This document shows positions 47,401 to 58,430 of a DNA stretch of 64,000 nucleotides, piece by piece. Numbering within the stretch: the first letter of the stretch is position 1; every line of letters starts with the position of its first letter. The translations under genes were made by a program, and so were the position numbers. A model generated the notes under the pieces. The model had not been told where the DNA came from and ran no database searches. It saw nothing but the letters and a program-made list of their open reading frames with translations. Origin of the DNA: Helicoverpa zea (taxonomy: Eukaryota; Arthropoda; Insecta; Lepidoptera; Noctuidae); contig NC_061470.1 of the NCBI RefSeq assembly GCF_022581195.2, positions 7,750,001 to 7,814,000 of the forward strand, read 5' to 3'.

Positions 47401-50017
47401 TCCATCTCCGGACATCTTTGATCCGAGAAGCCTGCGATATAAGAAATTGAACTAGAACTTACACGTAAAAAAAATCTGTAAAAAAACTGTGTCTGTACAT
47501 TGAATATATTAAAAAAATAATTGAGTGGGGTTTAGAAACAGTAATGGAGCACAAATCCAAAACAAAAAATTATGTCTGTTTGTCTGTATGTCTGTTTGTT
47601 TGTACACGCTAATCTTCCGAACTACTGAACGGATTTCAATGATTTTTTCTTTGTTGTATCAGTATTAAGCCTGGTCAACATATAGGCTATAATTTATCTT
47701 CGAAACTTGAAGACCTGATGCAGAACTCCAACAGACCAACAAAACTATAAGAGATACAAAAATTGGGCCATGGAAAAAATTGTTTCATATGATGAGCATT
47801 TTCAGCTGAGATTATAAATTTTAAGATCTAGAACACCTGATGTGGAACCCCAAGAGCCCAGCTTCCCTGTACCATGTACAGGTATGACGTTTTAGCAAAA
47901 GTTGATCAATTTGATAAGCACTTTCTATTGACTTATAGAAATTGAAGATCTAAAACACCTGATGTGGAACTCCAGGAGCCTAGCTAGACTATAACATATG
48001 AAGATATGACGTTTTAGCAAAAGTGGTTCAATCTGATAAGCGCTCTCTATTGACGTATAAACATCGAAGATCTGGAACACCTGATGTGGAACTTCAAGAG
48101 CAATACTACACTTAAAATGTATAGAAATGAATGTTATGAAATAGGTATGGTGATTCACCATACCTATTTCATAACATTCATTTTTTTGATTCACCATTGG
48201 TGAATCAAAAATATAATATCAAATATAATATCAATCAAATAAAATACCTATATTTTATTTGATTCATAGGGATAAATAATGACAGTCTCCTGAACGAATT
48301 AGTTCCACCTTACCTAACACAAGGCTGTCGTCAAACTTACGAAACTAAACTTCAATTTGGGAGTCACACTTCTCAGCGTAAAGGTGCTAAGCTCCCTATC
48401 CATATCTGTGGTAGACCCACAAAAGATCGCACTTTCACATATTTAGTTAACCTATGTTTTCCAATCCTCTTTGTCAATTTTATGATTATAAGAATAATTT
48501 ATCAATTCCAGGTTTCGCGATGGTGGCCATGGTAGAACTTCAAATCAACGAGCCGACGAACGTTCCAGAATGGTTGTTCGTAATGTTCGCAGTTTGCACG
48601 ACTGTCCTCGTGGCTGTACATATCTTCGCGCTTATGATCTCTACCTACTTGCTGCCGAACATTGACGCGGTCAGTAAGATGGAGACGCCGAGAGCACCCG
48701 CGAGAGCGCTGCGGGACTCGCCACATGAACGCATGAGGGGGTTCATTGAACTGGCTTGGGCATTTAGTACTGTTTTAGGTGAGTTCTGAATATCATATGG
48801 TTACTTTTCCAGTGTGTCAAGAATCTGTCTCTTTAATCTTCAAACCGATGGAGACATGATTGTACCTGACTAAATATAGAGAACTTTGGTTTATTCTAGG
48901 AGATTAACAGAGAGGTATCGATAAGATGTATCATTATTACCATAGATGACGCTGATATTCAATGAATAAATAATCAACAGATAAAGCCTGCAACACATAT
49001 TCAGACTACCTAAAACAAGATGTTGCAATCTACCATCATTTAAGTGTTTTCGAAAAGTCTCCGATAGCCTCGTGCATAACTTATTGAAATACTCAATTGA
49101 CTTTTCTGCCCGTTCCAGGTCTATTCTTATTCCTTGTGGAGATAGCAATCCTCTGCTGGGTGAAGTTTTGGGACTATTCGTTCGCAGCAGCCACGGCCGC
49201 CACTGTCATCGTAATACCAGGTACAGCTATACCACTTGTCTGTCTGTGAGTGCTCTTCCTTCTTGTCTTGTCTGTCTGTTGGTCTGTGTGTCAGGTATGT
49301 GTTAAACACCATTTATCATCTTGTGAGTTAACTTTAAGCTTTATGGTGAACGCACATCTATCGGATTCAAGGGAGGCCTCCGTTTGGCTTGGCTATAGAT
49401 GTGCGTTCACCATAATGAAACCTTTTACTTCAACTTTACGTCTGTGTGTTTAGTTTTAAGCTTCTGAACTAACTTTTAACATGTTCATATTTACTGTCCC
49501 ACAGAATTTAACATACTCAAATCTGTCGGCAGTTTTCAAAGTAGCAACTAACAAACATTAATATTGTACTGAACTAAACAATTTAGAGGATGCCCATGCA
49601 GATACCAATGTATCTTCCTTATGAATACCTACGTCAAGGCTTTGTGCTAAAATTGTTTTAATTGGCTTTTGCAAGTCCAGAAAGACAAACTTTTTTATCT
49701 TGTTTTATTCTCCATATTTAAGTTCAATCAACGATATCTTTTCAGAAACTTTTTATTTTCGCCATTTTATAATGCCATAGTTATACTTATTCTTTTTTAT
49801 AATTATCTTAACCAAACCAATAAACCCGACCTCTCTTAACCACCTACTGACCAAAAGTTTTTCTTTTACAGTATTAATCGTCTTCGTGGCGTTCGCGATT
49901 CACTTCTATCATTCTTTGGTGGTACAGAAGTGCGAGACTTCGGACCAAGACATAGAACAGCTGGAAAGCATGAAAAGAGACCTCGACACAGCAACTGTCA
50001 AAGTAAATATGTTTTAA
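44458..50017 (+). CDS. Orai: Orai, calcium release-activated calcium channel (olf186-F)
   Basis: Exons: 44458-44696 (less certain), 46346-46544, 47198-47345, 48512-48778, 49119-49220, 49872-50017. All have GT-AG borders and compatible phases; the sum is 1101 nt (366 aa plus stop). The Orai core is unmistakable: LSWRRLHMSRAKLKA before TM1, then FAMVAMVELQINEP with the pore glutamate, VLVAVHIFALMISTYLLP (TM2), ESPHERMRGF-like basic loop, IELAWAFSTVLG (TM3), ILCWVKFWDY, and TM4 with FVAFAIHFYHSLV, ending in a short coiled-coil tail with QDIEQLESMKRD. It forms the plasma-membrane calcium pore opened by STIM on store depletion (family knowledge). The amino-terminal exon lacks an ATG, so a start lies further upstream. 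The end could instead splice at AAA|GTAAAT. Confidence 0.93.
46556..46700 (-). repeat. Possible LINE 3' tail in Orai intron
   Basis: The motif aatagaatagaatcatttatttgcc just after the exon donor resembles, in reverse, the end of LINEs with short tandem tails. Extent is approximate. Confidence 0.3.
47566..48105. repeat. ~123-bp degenerate tandem repeat in Orai intron
   Basis: Starts with a tgtctgtttgtctgtatg tract and cgaactactgaacggattt. The block aacacctgatgtggaac then recurs at about 47830, 47953 and 48076. It resembles the organisation of the Helitron-associated minisatellites elsewhere in the window. Confidence 0.7.
48125..48183. repeat. Perfect 28-bp hairpin with 3-nt loop in Orai intron
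   Basis: Arms 48125-48152 and 48156-48183 are exact reverse complements, separated by att. A further palindrome gattcaccattggtgaatc follows at 48188-48207. No TIR family recognised. Confidence 0.9.
49343..49413. repeat. 19-bp hairpin with 33-nt loop in Orai intron 5
   Basis: Arms atggtgaacgcacatctat and atagatgtgcgttcaccat are exact. Size is close to a small RNA precursor, but it may be a tiny MITE. Confidence 0.85.
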
Positions 50018-50038
50018 CGTAACAAAGTTTTGGCAGCA

Positions 50039-50044
50039 AATAAA
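50039..50044 (+). terminator. Candidate Orai polyadenylation signal AATAAA
   Basis: Lies about 22 nt after the Orai stop codon. Other signals may lie further downstream. Confidence 0.45.
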
Positions 50045-50911
50045 AAGACATTTTAATTTTAATGCTGGCAATTTTGTCTGGGGAAAGCCCAGACCTCAAC
50101 GGTGATATTTTGCCCTATTTTGTTTGTAGAGTATTGAAGTTATCACCAATCGGCTATTCCCATGACGTAACGGATTTGTAATGTAGGTTATGGCGCGAAA
50201 ATCGGCAGCCATATTGTTTGTTGGTGCCTAACGTTGACGACAAGCCAGTATGTAATTTTTAATTGTTTTAGGTACGGTTCTTTTGTAATAATTGTTCCCT
50301 GTGATAATTGTCCTTGAATCTTTGATATTATTTCTATGTTAGTGTGGCCGAGACGTGCGTGGCGAGCGGAGATATCGAATAAATGTAACAACGATCTGTA
50401 ATCGAATTAGATACCGATTTTTTTGACTAGGTTTTCACGAAAAATCTCCTGACTCCAATATATTGATGTTTTATAAATGTAATATTATTTTCTCAAGTTA
50501 TATGTCGAAGAGCGGTCAATGTATTAGTTTGTGGTAATCGAATCTTTGAAAATGATCTATGGAGGAATCTCAAAAAAAAATGGTTGGATAGTTGACGCTA
50601 GACGGCACTGAAATAGACTGACGGATAAATTGAATTAAAAAGAAAACAAACTGAATTAAAAGTGCGATAATCCGCTAATGAATCCCCACTTTATTTTATT
50701 CTCTAGCGTCAACTATATGGATTCATACTTTAACTTATCTATCTTTGTCTATACCTACATAAGGCTCTGGCTCTGTTTGAGTCCACATTAGCACGTTTGT
50801 CGCTCTTCCCACGCAAATTACAAAATTCCAAGTGCTAATTACTGATGAAGGTTTGTGGACACAAACATGAACTTTTAGTATTCTATGATAAACATTCGAC
50901 CACAAAGAACA
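50045..50911. other. Spacer after Orai, no gene recognised
   Basis: Contains a small inverted pair tagttgacgctaga / tctagcgtcaacta near 50590-50716 and no credible coding frame. Confidence 0.6.
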
Positions 50912-50913
50912 TA

Positions 50914-53908
50914 CCGTAAAATGAGGTTACTTTGCTCCGGTTTTTGCTCCAAAATTTAATATGTGTTACTCACGCAAAATACCTCTTTGATACGGCTTTT
51001 CAGAAAATTTTACATGACTCATTGATCCTTCTGGATCCAATATTTAAAATGACAAACATAATTATTTAATTTATTTATTTTATTTTTTTTTATTTAAAAG
51101 TGGAGCAATGTTACCCACCCTTTCGGAAACATTGCTCCTACATTTAACTTGTACTAAAACAGGCACATTTAAGAAACAGGGACAAAGTTAACAGCCTCAG
51201 CTGTTAAATTGCTCCAAAAATAAATAGCGATGCATCAACTTTTGAGTCTTTCTCGTCATACTGATGTAGTTTGAATGAAATAAAACTCAAAATAAACAAC
51301 ATAAGGAACATTTTTTATTTGTACTTTCAGATAAATCAGTCTTAGAATCATTTTCTCTTAAGTCTAATAAACTATCAAAACCACCAAAGGCTACATAAAT
51401 CTCTAGAAACATGTAAACTTTTAGAAATAACATAAAAATAAGAATTTCTAACGCTAGACATTAGAAACGTGAAAAAAAAGAACTAAAAATACCTTCTAAA
51501 AAAACTTATGAGGATGAACAATCATATTTTTAATAATTATTGAGATCTTAGGTCCCCCAAATTTGATCGAGATCAGGAACAGTATAAAATTCACGTCGAC
51601 CAATTTTCTTCGGTGCAGATATACATCCAAGAACTTCATTCCAAGTGTATTGGATCTCATCCTTTGGTTTTGGCCATTTCCAATATTTGAGAGACCTTTT
51701 CATTGAGGATATGTACGGTCCTTTATCATTGATTTTCGTGATGATGCCTGGGAAGACTTCCCCTTCGTATGTGAAAGCTACATATTCTCCTTCGGCCTTT
51801 ATGAGTGGTTTAAATTTTTTTGTTTTAGAACTTTCCCTGGCATTGTCTACGGTTGTCTCTTCTTCTGACATTGTCTCCAGCATATCATTCATTGTTTCAT
51901 CGTTTGAAGAGTCATGAAGAGATATTTCACTCTCGGCATATGTACTGTCGCTATGAATTCTTGTACGACGAGGTTCTGAAGTCGAGGCCTGGGCTTCCAT
52001 TTCAAGACATGGCTCCTCGTTTTCTTTGTCCGCCAGTGAACTGTCTATCAGCTCCGTGACACTTCTTCCCGGAACTATGTTGAGTTTCGTTCGTCGTCTT
52101 TTCGGGTTAACGCCTCCAGTCCATTCCACTCTCTTGGCTTGAAGTGTTTCCAAAAAAGAATTTTCTGCCGCAGTCTTATCAACAGGTTTAGGCAATCTCT
52201 CTAATAAGGCATTTGCATTGGTCGGATAAATCCCACATTTCCTGAAACCGGATTTTAAGTTTTCTTTTCTATTTTCTTCTAAATCCGCAAGAAGTTTTTT
52301 AAGTAAGACTGGAAAACTGCTCTTTTGAACAGTTTTTTCCCGTATGCCTTGTTCGCACTGCTTCCATGTCGTTAGAATTTTCCGCCATGCAACTTTCATT
52401 GGATGAAAGAAGGCGACATCGAGTGGTTGCGTCAAGTGGGTGCTGTTCGGAGGAAGACACACGAACCGTATGTTATTTTCTTTGCAAGCTTTAAGAACAT
52501 CTACCGAAATATGTGACGATAGATTGTCGCCTATGAGGACTTTAGGGCCTTCCTGTTTTTTGAGCTTTGGCAGTACAAGTGCGAAAAACCAGTCATTGAA
52601 TATGTTCATGTCGAACCATCCGGAAGGACTACAATTGTAGCGAGTATTTTTCGGCCCATTTTCTGTCCAAGTATTCCATAGCTGCTTAGATTTATAGACG
52701 ACGTATGGCGGAAGTAATTCTCCTTCAGCACTTCCAGCAAACATGATCGATGTAGAACTTTTGGATGTATCTCTTATAATTTCGGGGTATTTGGTGCCTC
52801 TTCTCGTCAAAATCTTTTTTTGCCCAGGGTCATCACATAAATTCGTCTCATCGTAATTCCAAATATTTTCTGGTGGAACATCTTTTAACACCTCTGCTAA
52901 ATTTTGAATATAATCTGAAAGAGTTTCCCGATCAGTGCCAGCTCTACTGCGCTTTATATTAGCAGCGAGGCGCTGTGACAATTCAGCATTTCTTTTCAAA
53001 AAACTCGACACCCATTCCAAGCCTGGGCAGTTGTTTTTAAACTTGGGAACTCTTCTCCCAATCTTGTCCAGATAAGATTGTATTACAATACGCAAATCGA
53101 AACTTGTAAGAGGAAAACCATGCTCGCTCAATTTTTGTATGCACGATACGAAAATTTTTTCTTCTTCCTCCGTGAATGTTGTAGGTGCTCCAGGCGGCCT
53201 TGGTGTTTCGTTGCGTCGTAAGAGCCTAATTTGGTTTATAATAGTCCTTCGTGGAATCCTATATATTTCACTAGCCTTCCTTTGCGTTAATTCTTTATTT
53301 TCTATTGCTGCTAGACAATCTCGAAGAGCCTCTTGTGAATAATTTTTATAATTTCTTTTAGGCATTTTCCTTACATAATTCCGAGGCATTTTCCTATAAA
53401 AAAAAAAAAACTATTTGAATTTAGTATGAGCTATGTGACAGTTACTATTAGCAAGTATTCAAACGCAATTTCAATTGTAACTTTGCTCCAGGAGCAAAAT
53501 ATCCCCAAACATGGCGCAAAGTAGGCACAAGAAAGTAAAAGAGGTTAGAAATCCAAATTAATGCACATATTTTCTAAATATTAGTTGAAATTGTTAGCTA
53601 ATTACATACCTACTTACATTAAACTCTCCTTACCTCAAATATCTGAGTATATTCGTCGATGAAGGTGGATTTTGCAGACTATTTTTTTTTTTAAGAATCG
53701 CTCGTCTGTTGTTAATGGCTGCTAACGAAGAAAAGAAATGTCAAAAACCGGAAGTGCTTATTCAGTGTTGCCAATCTTATAAAACATATATCGGACGCGT
53801 TCAAAAATTTTTAAACATCTCCGTATATTAAGAGATTTAATCGAAATAATCTTTTTTTAAATTTGGAGCATATTTACCTTCATGGAGCAAAGTAGCCTCA
53901 TTTTACGG
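50914..53908 (-). mobile_element. Complete pogo-type DNA transposon
   Basis: Terminal inverted repeats begin CCGTAAAATGAGG and run to ttgctcc; the right one reads ggagcaaagtagcctcat then TTTTACGG. TA flanks on both sides (50912-50913 and 53909-53910) are the expected duplication. Subterminal ttgctcc/ggagcaa repeats occur again near 51110-51140 and 53480-53520. The single intact gene at 51548-53389 makes it a candidate active element. Confidence 0.93.
51548..53389 (-). CDS. Pogo-type transposase, 613 aa
   Basis: An unspliced, uninterrupted frame. Residues ~15-60 form a psq-type helix-turn-helix (QEALRDCLAAI, QRKASEIYRIPRRT); ~70-150 is a CENP-B-like second helix-turn-helix region. The DDE_1 catalytic domain follows: NYDETNL (D180), LIGDNLSSH (D288) and LTQPLDVAFFHP (D324), a DD35D arrangement. 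The C-terminal third is acidic and serine-rich and ends with a small domain containing YVAFTYEGEVFPG. It should bind the element TIRs and move the element by cut and paste (family knowledge). Two nearby in-frame ATGs exist, at 53389 and 53365; either may be used. Length is typical for pogo/Tigger-like transposases. Confidence 0.93.
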   Translation of the reverse strand: MPRNYVRKMPKRNYKNYSQEALRDCLAAIENKELTQRKASEIYRIPRRTIINQIRLLRRNETPRPPGAPTTFTEEEEKIFVSCIQKLSEHGFPLTSFDLRIVIQSYLDKIGRRVPKFKNNCPGLEWVSSFLKRNAELSQRLAANIKRSRAGTDRETLSDYIQNLAEVLKDVPPENIWNYDETNLCDDPGQKKILTRRGTKYPEIIRDTSKSSTSIMFAGSAEGELLPPYVVYKSKQLWNTWTENGPKNTRYNCSPSGWFDMNIFNDWFFALVLPKLKKQEGPKVLIGDNLSSHISVDVLKACKENNIRFVCLPPNSTHLTQPLDVAFFHPMKVAWRKILTTWKQCEQGIREKTVQKSSFPVLLKKLLADLEENRKENLKSGFRKCGIYPTNANALLERLPKPVDKTAAENSFLETLQAKRVEWTGGVNPKRRRTKLNIVPGRSVTELIDSSLADKENEEPCLEMEAQASTSEPRRTRIHSDSTYAESEISLHDSSNDETMNDMLETMSEEETTVDNARESSKTKKFKPLIKAEGEYVAFTYEGEVFPGIITKINDKGPYISSMKRSLKYWKWPKPKDEIQYTWNEVLGCISAPKKIGRREFYTVPDLDQIWGT

Positions 53909-53910
53909 TA

Positions 53911-55457
53911 CCTAAATTAAGAAAAGAATGAAGTTTCGCAAAAAGATTGTCTATTATTACCCAATTGAATTCCTAAAACGAACGTGTAAATATAACGATG
54001 TCTAATAAGTAAAATAAACGCTAAGTTAAGGTATTGCTATTTATAAAAGTTCTTGGGAGTATTAAAATATCAAAAGTACAATGTGAAAAAGTAAATTTTT
54101 ACCTTATGTCCGTTACATAAGGTCCAAAATTGTGTACTTTTGTTTGTTTTATGTAATTATCTTATGGTGCTGACTTTGTAACTGATATTCAGATTATTTG
54201 TCAATTAAGATCTTATTTGTCTAGTTATTTCAGTAATATAATGTTGGAATATTAAAAAGATAGGTTTCTTTCATATTTCCACCAAAGAGTCTTCCAGATT
54301 TTGATGTAATGTACAATTAAAAGAAGTAATTAATGTGTTAAACTCATGTAGGACCAACTATGTAAAGTGAATGTATGTACTCCAAACTGTTGAACCAGTA
54401 TTTAAAATAAAGTATATGATGAGAATTATTTATAAGAATATTTTAAGAAAAAAATAAATGAAATAATTATGTTGTTATGCTTGTTTTCTTTGAACTGCGT
54501 CCTCTGGATATCATTTTACCAGCCTTCAAAAATAAGTATTCCAGAAGTAGCTTGAATAAACGTGAGTCCTGAAAATATGGTCTCATCATCTCATAGACAT
54601 AATATTAGTAAACAGGACTGCGCACCTAAACCCAAAAAACGAGCCGAGTGAAACAGTTAGTACGGAGGCTGTCTGTCCCTTTCTAATAGGGTGACTATGA
54701 GATTAAGCTATGTGAGACAAATCCGAATTTGCTAAGATTATTAAACGCAGATTGGTATTGAAGTTTGAAGTTACGTAGTTTGTGTGTGTTAAGATACTTA
54801 TAAAGGCTTTTAATAATTAGCGGGAATTAGCAGCAGTCTATAGACTGCTGAGCCATTTACGCCTTTCTTCATTTTTTGGGAAGCTATAACAATAGTACAA
54901 CAGTTTTAAAATCCATCACCCATATTTTCACTCATTACAAAAATTCATGGGCACCCTAGTTGTTTGGTTTACGAAAATGTTATTATTAGCTAACCTGTGG
55001 AACGATATATTGCAACCACCATAGGATTCACTTTTACAAGTATAAACGCAACACTTTTTCACCATTTAAATAGTTTAAATTGATTTAATACAAAAAATAT
55101 AAACAACATTTTAAATGCTGATTACGCGCCAACAATGTTCAGGGTTACCGCTGAAAAAAAAAAAATATGTTGTTTATGTTTTAAGAATAATAATTTATTC
55201 GTATAATAAATTAATGCGATTTTTATTAATTTGTTGACTTACAATTGTTAAAATAAGATAAAAATATATGTGATTCAATTGTTTTTTTGGGAAGACAAAA
55301 CTGTTGATCACAACATTTTTTTATGCTGGCAAGGTGTTAGAAAGAGACAAACGGCCTCCGTTCTAACTATCCCTCTTGGCTCGGATTTGCCTCTGTGTAT
55401 TATGCAACAAATTTAGTATCTACCTTATTGCGTTGGAATAGAGTTCATTTTTAACCC
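53911..55457. other. Spacer, no gene recognised
   Basis: AT-rich. No coding, TIR or repeat structure was recognised beyond simple A/T runs. Confidence 0.6.
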
Positions 55458-55491
55458 CCGACGCAAAAACGACGGGGTGTTATAAGTTTGA

Positions 55492-55522
<31 letters not shown>

Positions 55523-56100
55523 ATGTGGCATCGTAGCTCCCAAACGGATGATCCGATTGAAATGCGTTTTTTTTTGTTTGAAAGGAATGTCATTCGGGAG
55601 TGTTCTTAGCTATGTTTGGTGGAAATCGGTTCAGGTCTTCAAGGTCATCAGCTCGTTTGTTAGGTGTGATAGGAATGTTACACGCTCAGTTTACTTGCAA
55701 GCATATGTGGGATCTGATATTTGAAATACTAATGTCTTCTGGAACCACTGAGCTGGTCTGCTGTTAGGACACGAAGATAGGAGACGTAACCCTGAACTGC
55801 CGTTTAGTAAACCCATCGAGTTTGGGCTCGTTGAATTTGTCTTGACGAGTTCTCTTCATGTTTCTGAGTGACGAGAACCTGATGCTGGAAATGGGATGTG
55901 GCGGATGAAACCCTGGAATGCCGGAATGAAACGGATAAACCGATTTATATTTTTGCTGAAAATCTAGAATGACCAAAGGTTAATCTTTGTTGTTTCTCAA
56001 TCTGTGCAATTTTCCCAGAGCTGGTTTGTCATGAGGATTGCTAAACAGCTTCTTTTGGCCGAGATCGCATATAGCGACCCCATCTTAAAATAAAAGAAAT
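55458..56100. repeat. Helitron-like dispersed repeat with (GT)n
   Basis: Starts with a short hairpin acccccgacgc...gacggggtgtt and gtttgacgtgtctgtg, followed by a GT microsatellite (55494-55521). It then has blocks aacccatcgagtttgggctc and gtcttgacgagttctctt that match the 120-bp array unit at 36705-37555. It ends near gagatcgcatatagcgaccc. Confidence 0.65.
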
Positions 56101-56268
56101 TAAATGAAAGAAGGAAAAATTAAGGAGCTTCTTCAAAAAGCATGAAATAAAATTAAATTATAAATTTAAAAAAACCCCCGACCCAAAAAACAGCACGCAA
56201 TTATTATGACAAAAGGTTAAAAACGCTAAACCCTATAAAAATCAAAAAATAACTTTTAACACTACGTA

Positions 56269-56562
56269 AGTACCAACTATAAAGATTTTTTTATAAAGCA
56301 TGTCAGACTAAACTAAATTTTGACGTGTCGGGGGACCGCTTTTTACCTTTAAAAATACTTACATAAATCAAATAATACCTACCTAATTACAACATTCGTA
56401 TAAAAAAAAAAAACACGTATCTAAACAAAATTGTATAAAAAGTTATAAGAAGTATATGTAATGTAGTAGTATATGATTACTTCTAACGTTAGGCTAATAA
56501 ATTAGAGCGGTCCCCCGACACGACAAAATTTAGTTTAGTCTGACATGCTTTAGTTGGTACTT
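56269..56562. repeat. Inverted-repeat element, ~47-bp arms
   Basis: The arms include agtcagac.../...gtctgac and cgggggaccgct (left, ending 56340) against agcggtcccccg (right, starting 56506). Outer parts aagtaccaact and agttggtactt also pair, with a small insertion on the left. No coding frame. Confidence 0.8.
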
Positions 56563-57099
56563 AAATAGACCAGTTTGCTCATATTAAAATATGGATATGG
56601 AGTACGAAAAGTTAATTCCATTTATTTTGAGAGTTTGTTTGATTGGATGTTTGTTCCATAATCACGCTTTAACGGCTAAACGAAATGAGCTAACATATTG
56701 CTTGGGCCAACTTAAAAACATGCGATATATTTACTCAGTTGGGGAAAGTACATATGTTTATACGGGCGGTATTTGAATAGAAAAAAATAAAAACATTATT
56801 ACCTTACATTTATTTCCCAAGAAAACATTACAAAATCGACCATCCTTACATTCATCTTCTTCTCTGAGAGGTCTTTGATTGTATCTTCAAATATCAATGT
56901 CGGTCTGAAATCACTAGTTTCCCAATACCATTTAGGCTCCATAGTACAAACATAACTGGTTCAAACCGGTATTGATGTTCGAAACTTACAGTATAATACA
57001 AATACACTATACCTAGAAGTACATAATAGTTATAAAACTAACGTGCAATTCATATTACAATGATTTAGGAAGTAAATTAAAAGTATTTTTGAAGTTTTG
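56563..57099. other. No gene recognised
   Basis: AT-rich, with a 61-codon frame lacking any motif. Confidence 0.55.
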
Positions 57100-57400
57100 A
57101 CCATGAATTGTTTGATTCCCCGCAAACGACGGCTCAGGCACTTTTGCCTGGCTACACTAGAAATATCCTCCGAGCCTTTTTCAAAACTATGTTGGGGTCA
57201 GCTTCCAGTCTAACCTGATGAAGCTGAGTACCAATGCGACAAGAAGAGTGTTACAAGGAACGACTTCCCTATCTGACCCCCTCAACCCAGTTACCCGGGC
57301 AACCCAATACCCCTTAGTTAGACTGGTGTTAGACTTACTGGCTGTTGACTACCTGTAATGACTGCCAAGGATGTTCAATGACAGCCGGGACCTACAGTAC
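57100..57400. repeat. Common lepidopteran dispersed repeat
   Basis: Contains gttggggtcagcttccagtc, ctcaacccagttacccgggc and tgttcaatgacagccggga. I recognise this arrangement as a repeat found many times in moth genomes; the class is not certain. No gene. Confidence 0.65.
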
Positions 57401-58189
57401 ACACTAGAAAGAGGGTTAATAAAATTTTTCTTAAAACCGACCAGTCGTTGTTTTGGCTAATGGAAGTTCTATTAAAATAACGTATTTTTCGGTAAAAATA
57501 AAATACCTTGTTGCGTAATAGGAGCTGGGAAAGCACGTTGCTATAAACTTTTACAAAACTTGGAAATTTCCTAATCAAATCATTTTTAGCCCTTTCACTG
57601 GGAAACTTTTATTTAAAGTTGAAGTGCTGGGGCTTCATTACCAACATTTTATTTAAGGGTTACAACATTCTATTTTAGTTGTAAAGGAAATATTAGAAAA
57701 AAATATTAAGACACTACCGTCATTTGCGGGAGGCACATCCAGGTCAATATGTATTATATGTGGTATATTTAAGAAGTTAGTACGAATAGCAAATAGCTAC
57801 ACGGATTCCGGAAAACTAAATATTACACAATTATGAATGTACTTAGATTATGACGTATCTTATCTGTAGCTTTACTTATGTATGAGACAGCCATTACTGC
57901 ATGGCTGTATGCCCTTGGCCTCACAATTCCATAGCTATACAAGGCTTAAAAACAGATACAACTAGTATTCTACACTTATTAAAACGAAATACAGCAATTA
58001 CTATGTTAGGGCTGGAGCAGATCTGAAGATTCACAGCGCAAATAAGAATATGATAATCATGCATTAAAAAGTCGAAAATTATTAGATATTATTCATTTTC
58101 GACTTTATTGCAAGAGCTTGAGAGTAGTTTTTTACATGGCAGTGAAAATCGCGCTGCATTTCTCCAGACAAGTACCTGTTACCACTTTT
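57401..58189. other. Spacer downstream of the HCFC1R1-like gene
   Basis: AT-rich. A short palindrome agtcgaaaa...ttttcgact lies near 58070-58102. No gene recognised. Confidence 0.55.
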
Positions 58190-58195
58190 TTTATT
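58190..58195 (-). terminator. Candidate polyadenylation signal AATAAA for the HCFC1R1-like gene
   Basis: On the minus strand about 236 nt after the stop codon at 58431. Confidence 0.45.
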
Positions 58196-58430
58196 ACAGA
58201 CAATCTAACATGAAACAGACAGTTATATTCGACATTTAGTATTCAATTCAATATTTAAAACCTGTAAATATGTACTGTAAAAAAAAACAAATCAGAGCAA
58301 ATTACTTAGCTACAGCTACAATGCCAAAACATAAGTATAAACTTAGAACTTAAACTTGATATTGACTTACATACAATCTTCAGAAAGGTACACAGTGTTA
58401 GTCTTATGGTGCTATCATTTTACATCAGTA

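Noticed and set aside
55488..55724. 78-codon frame with CVCVCVC
   Set aside because: The repeat is a translated GT microsatellite in a dispersed repeat.
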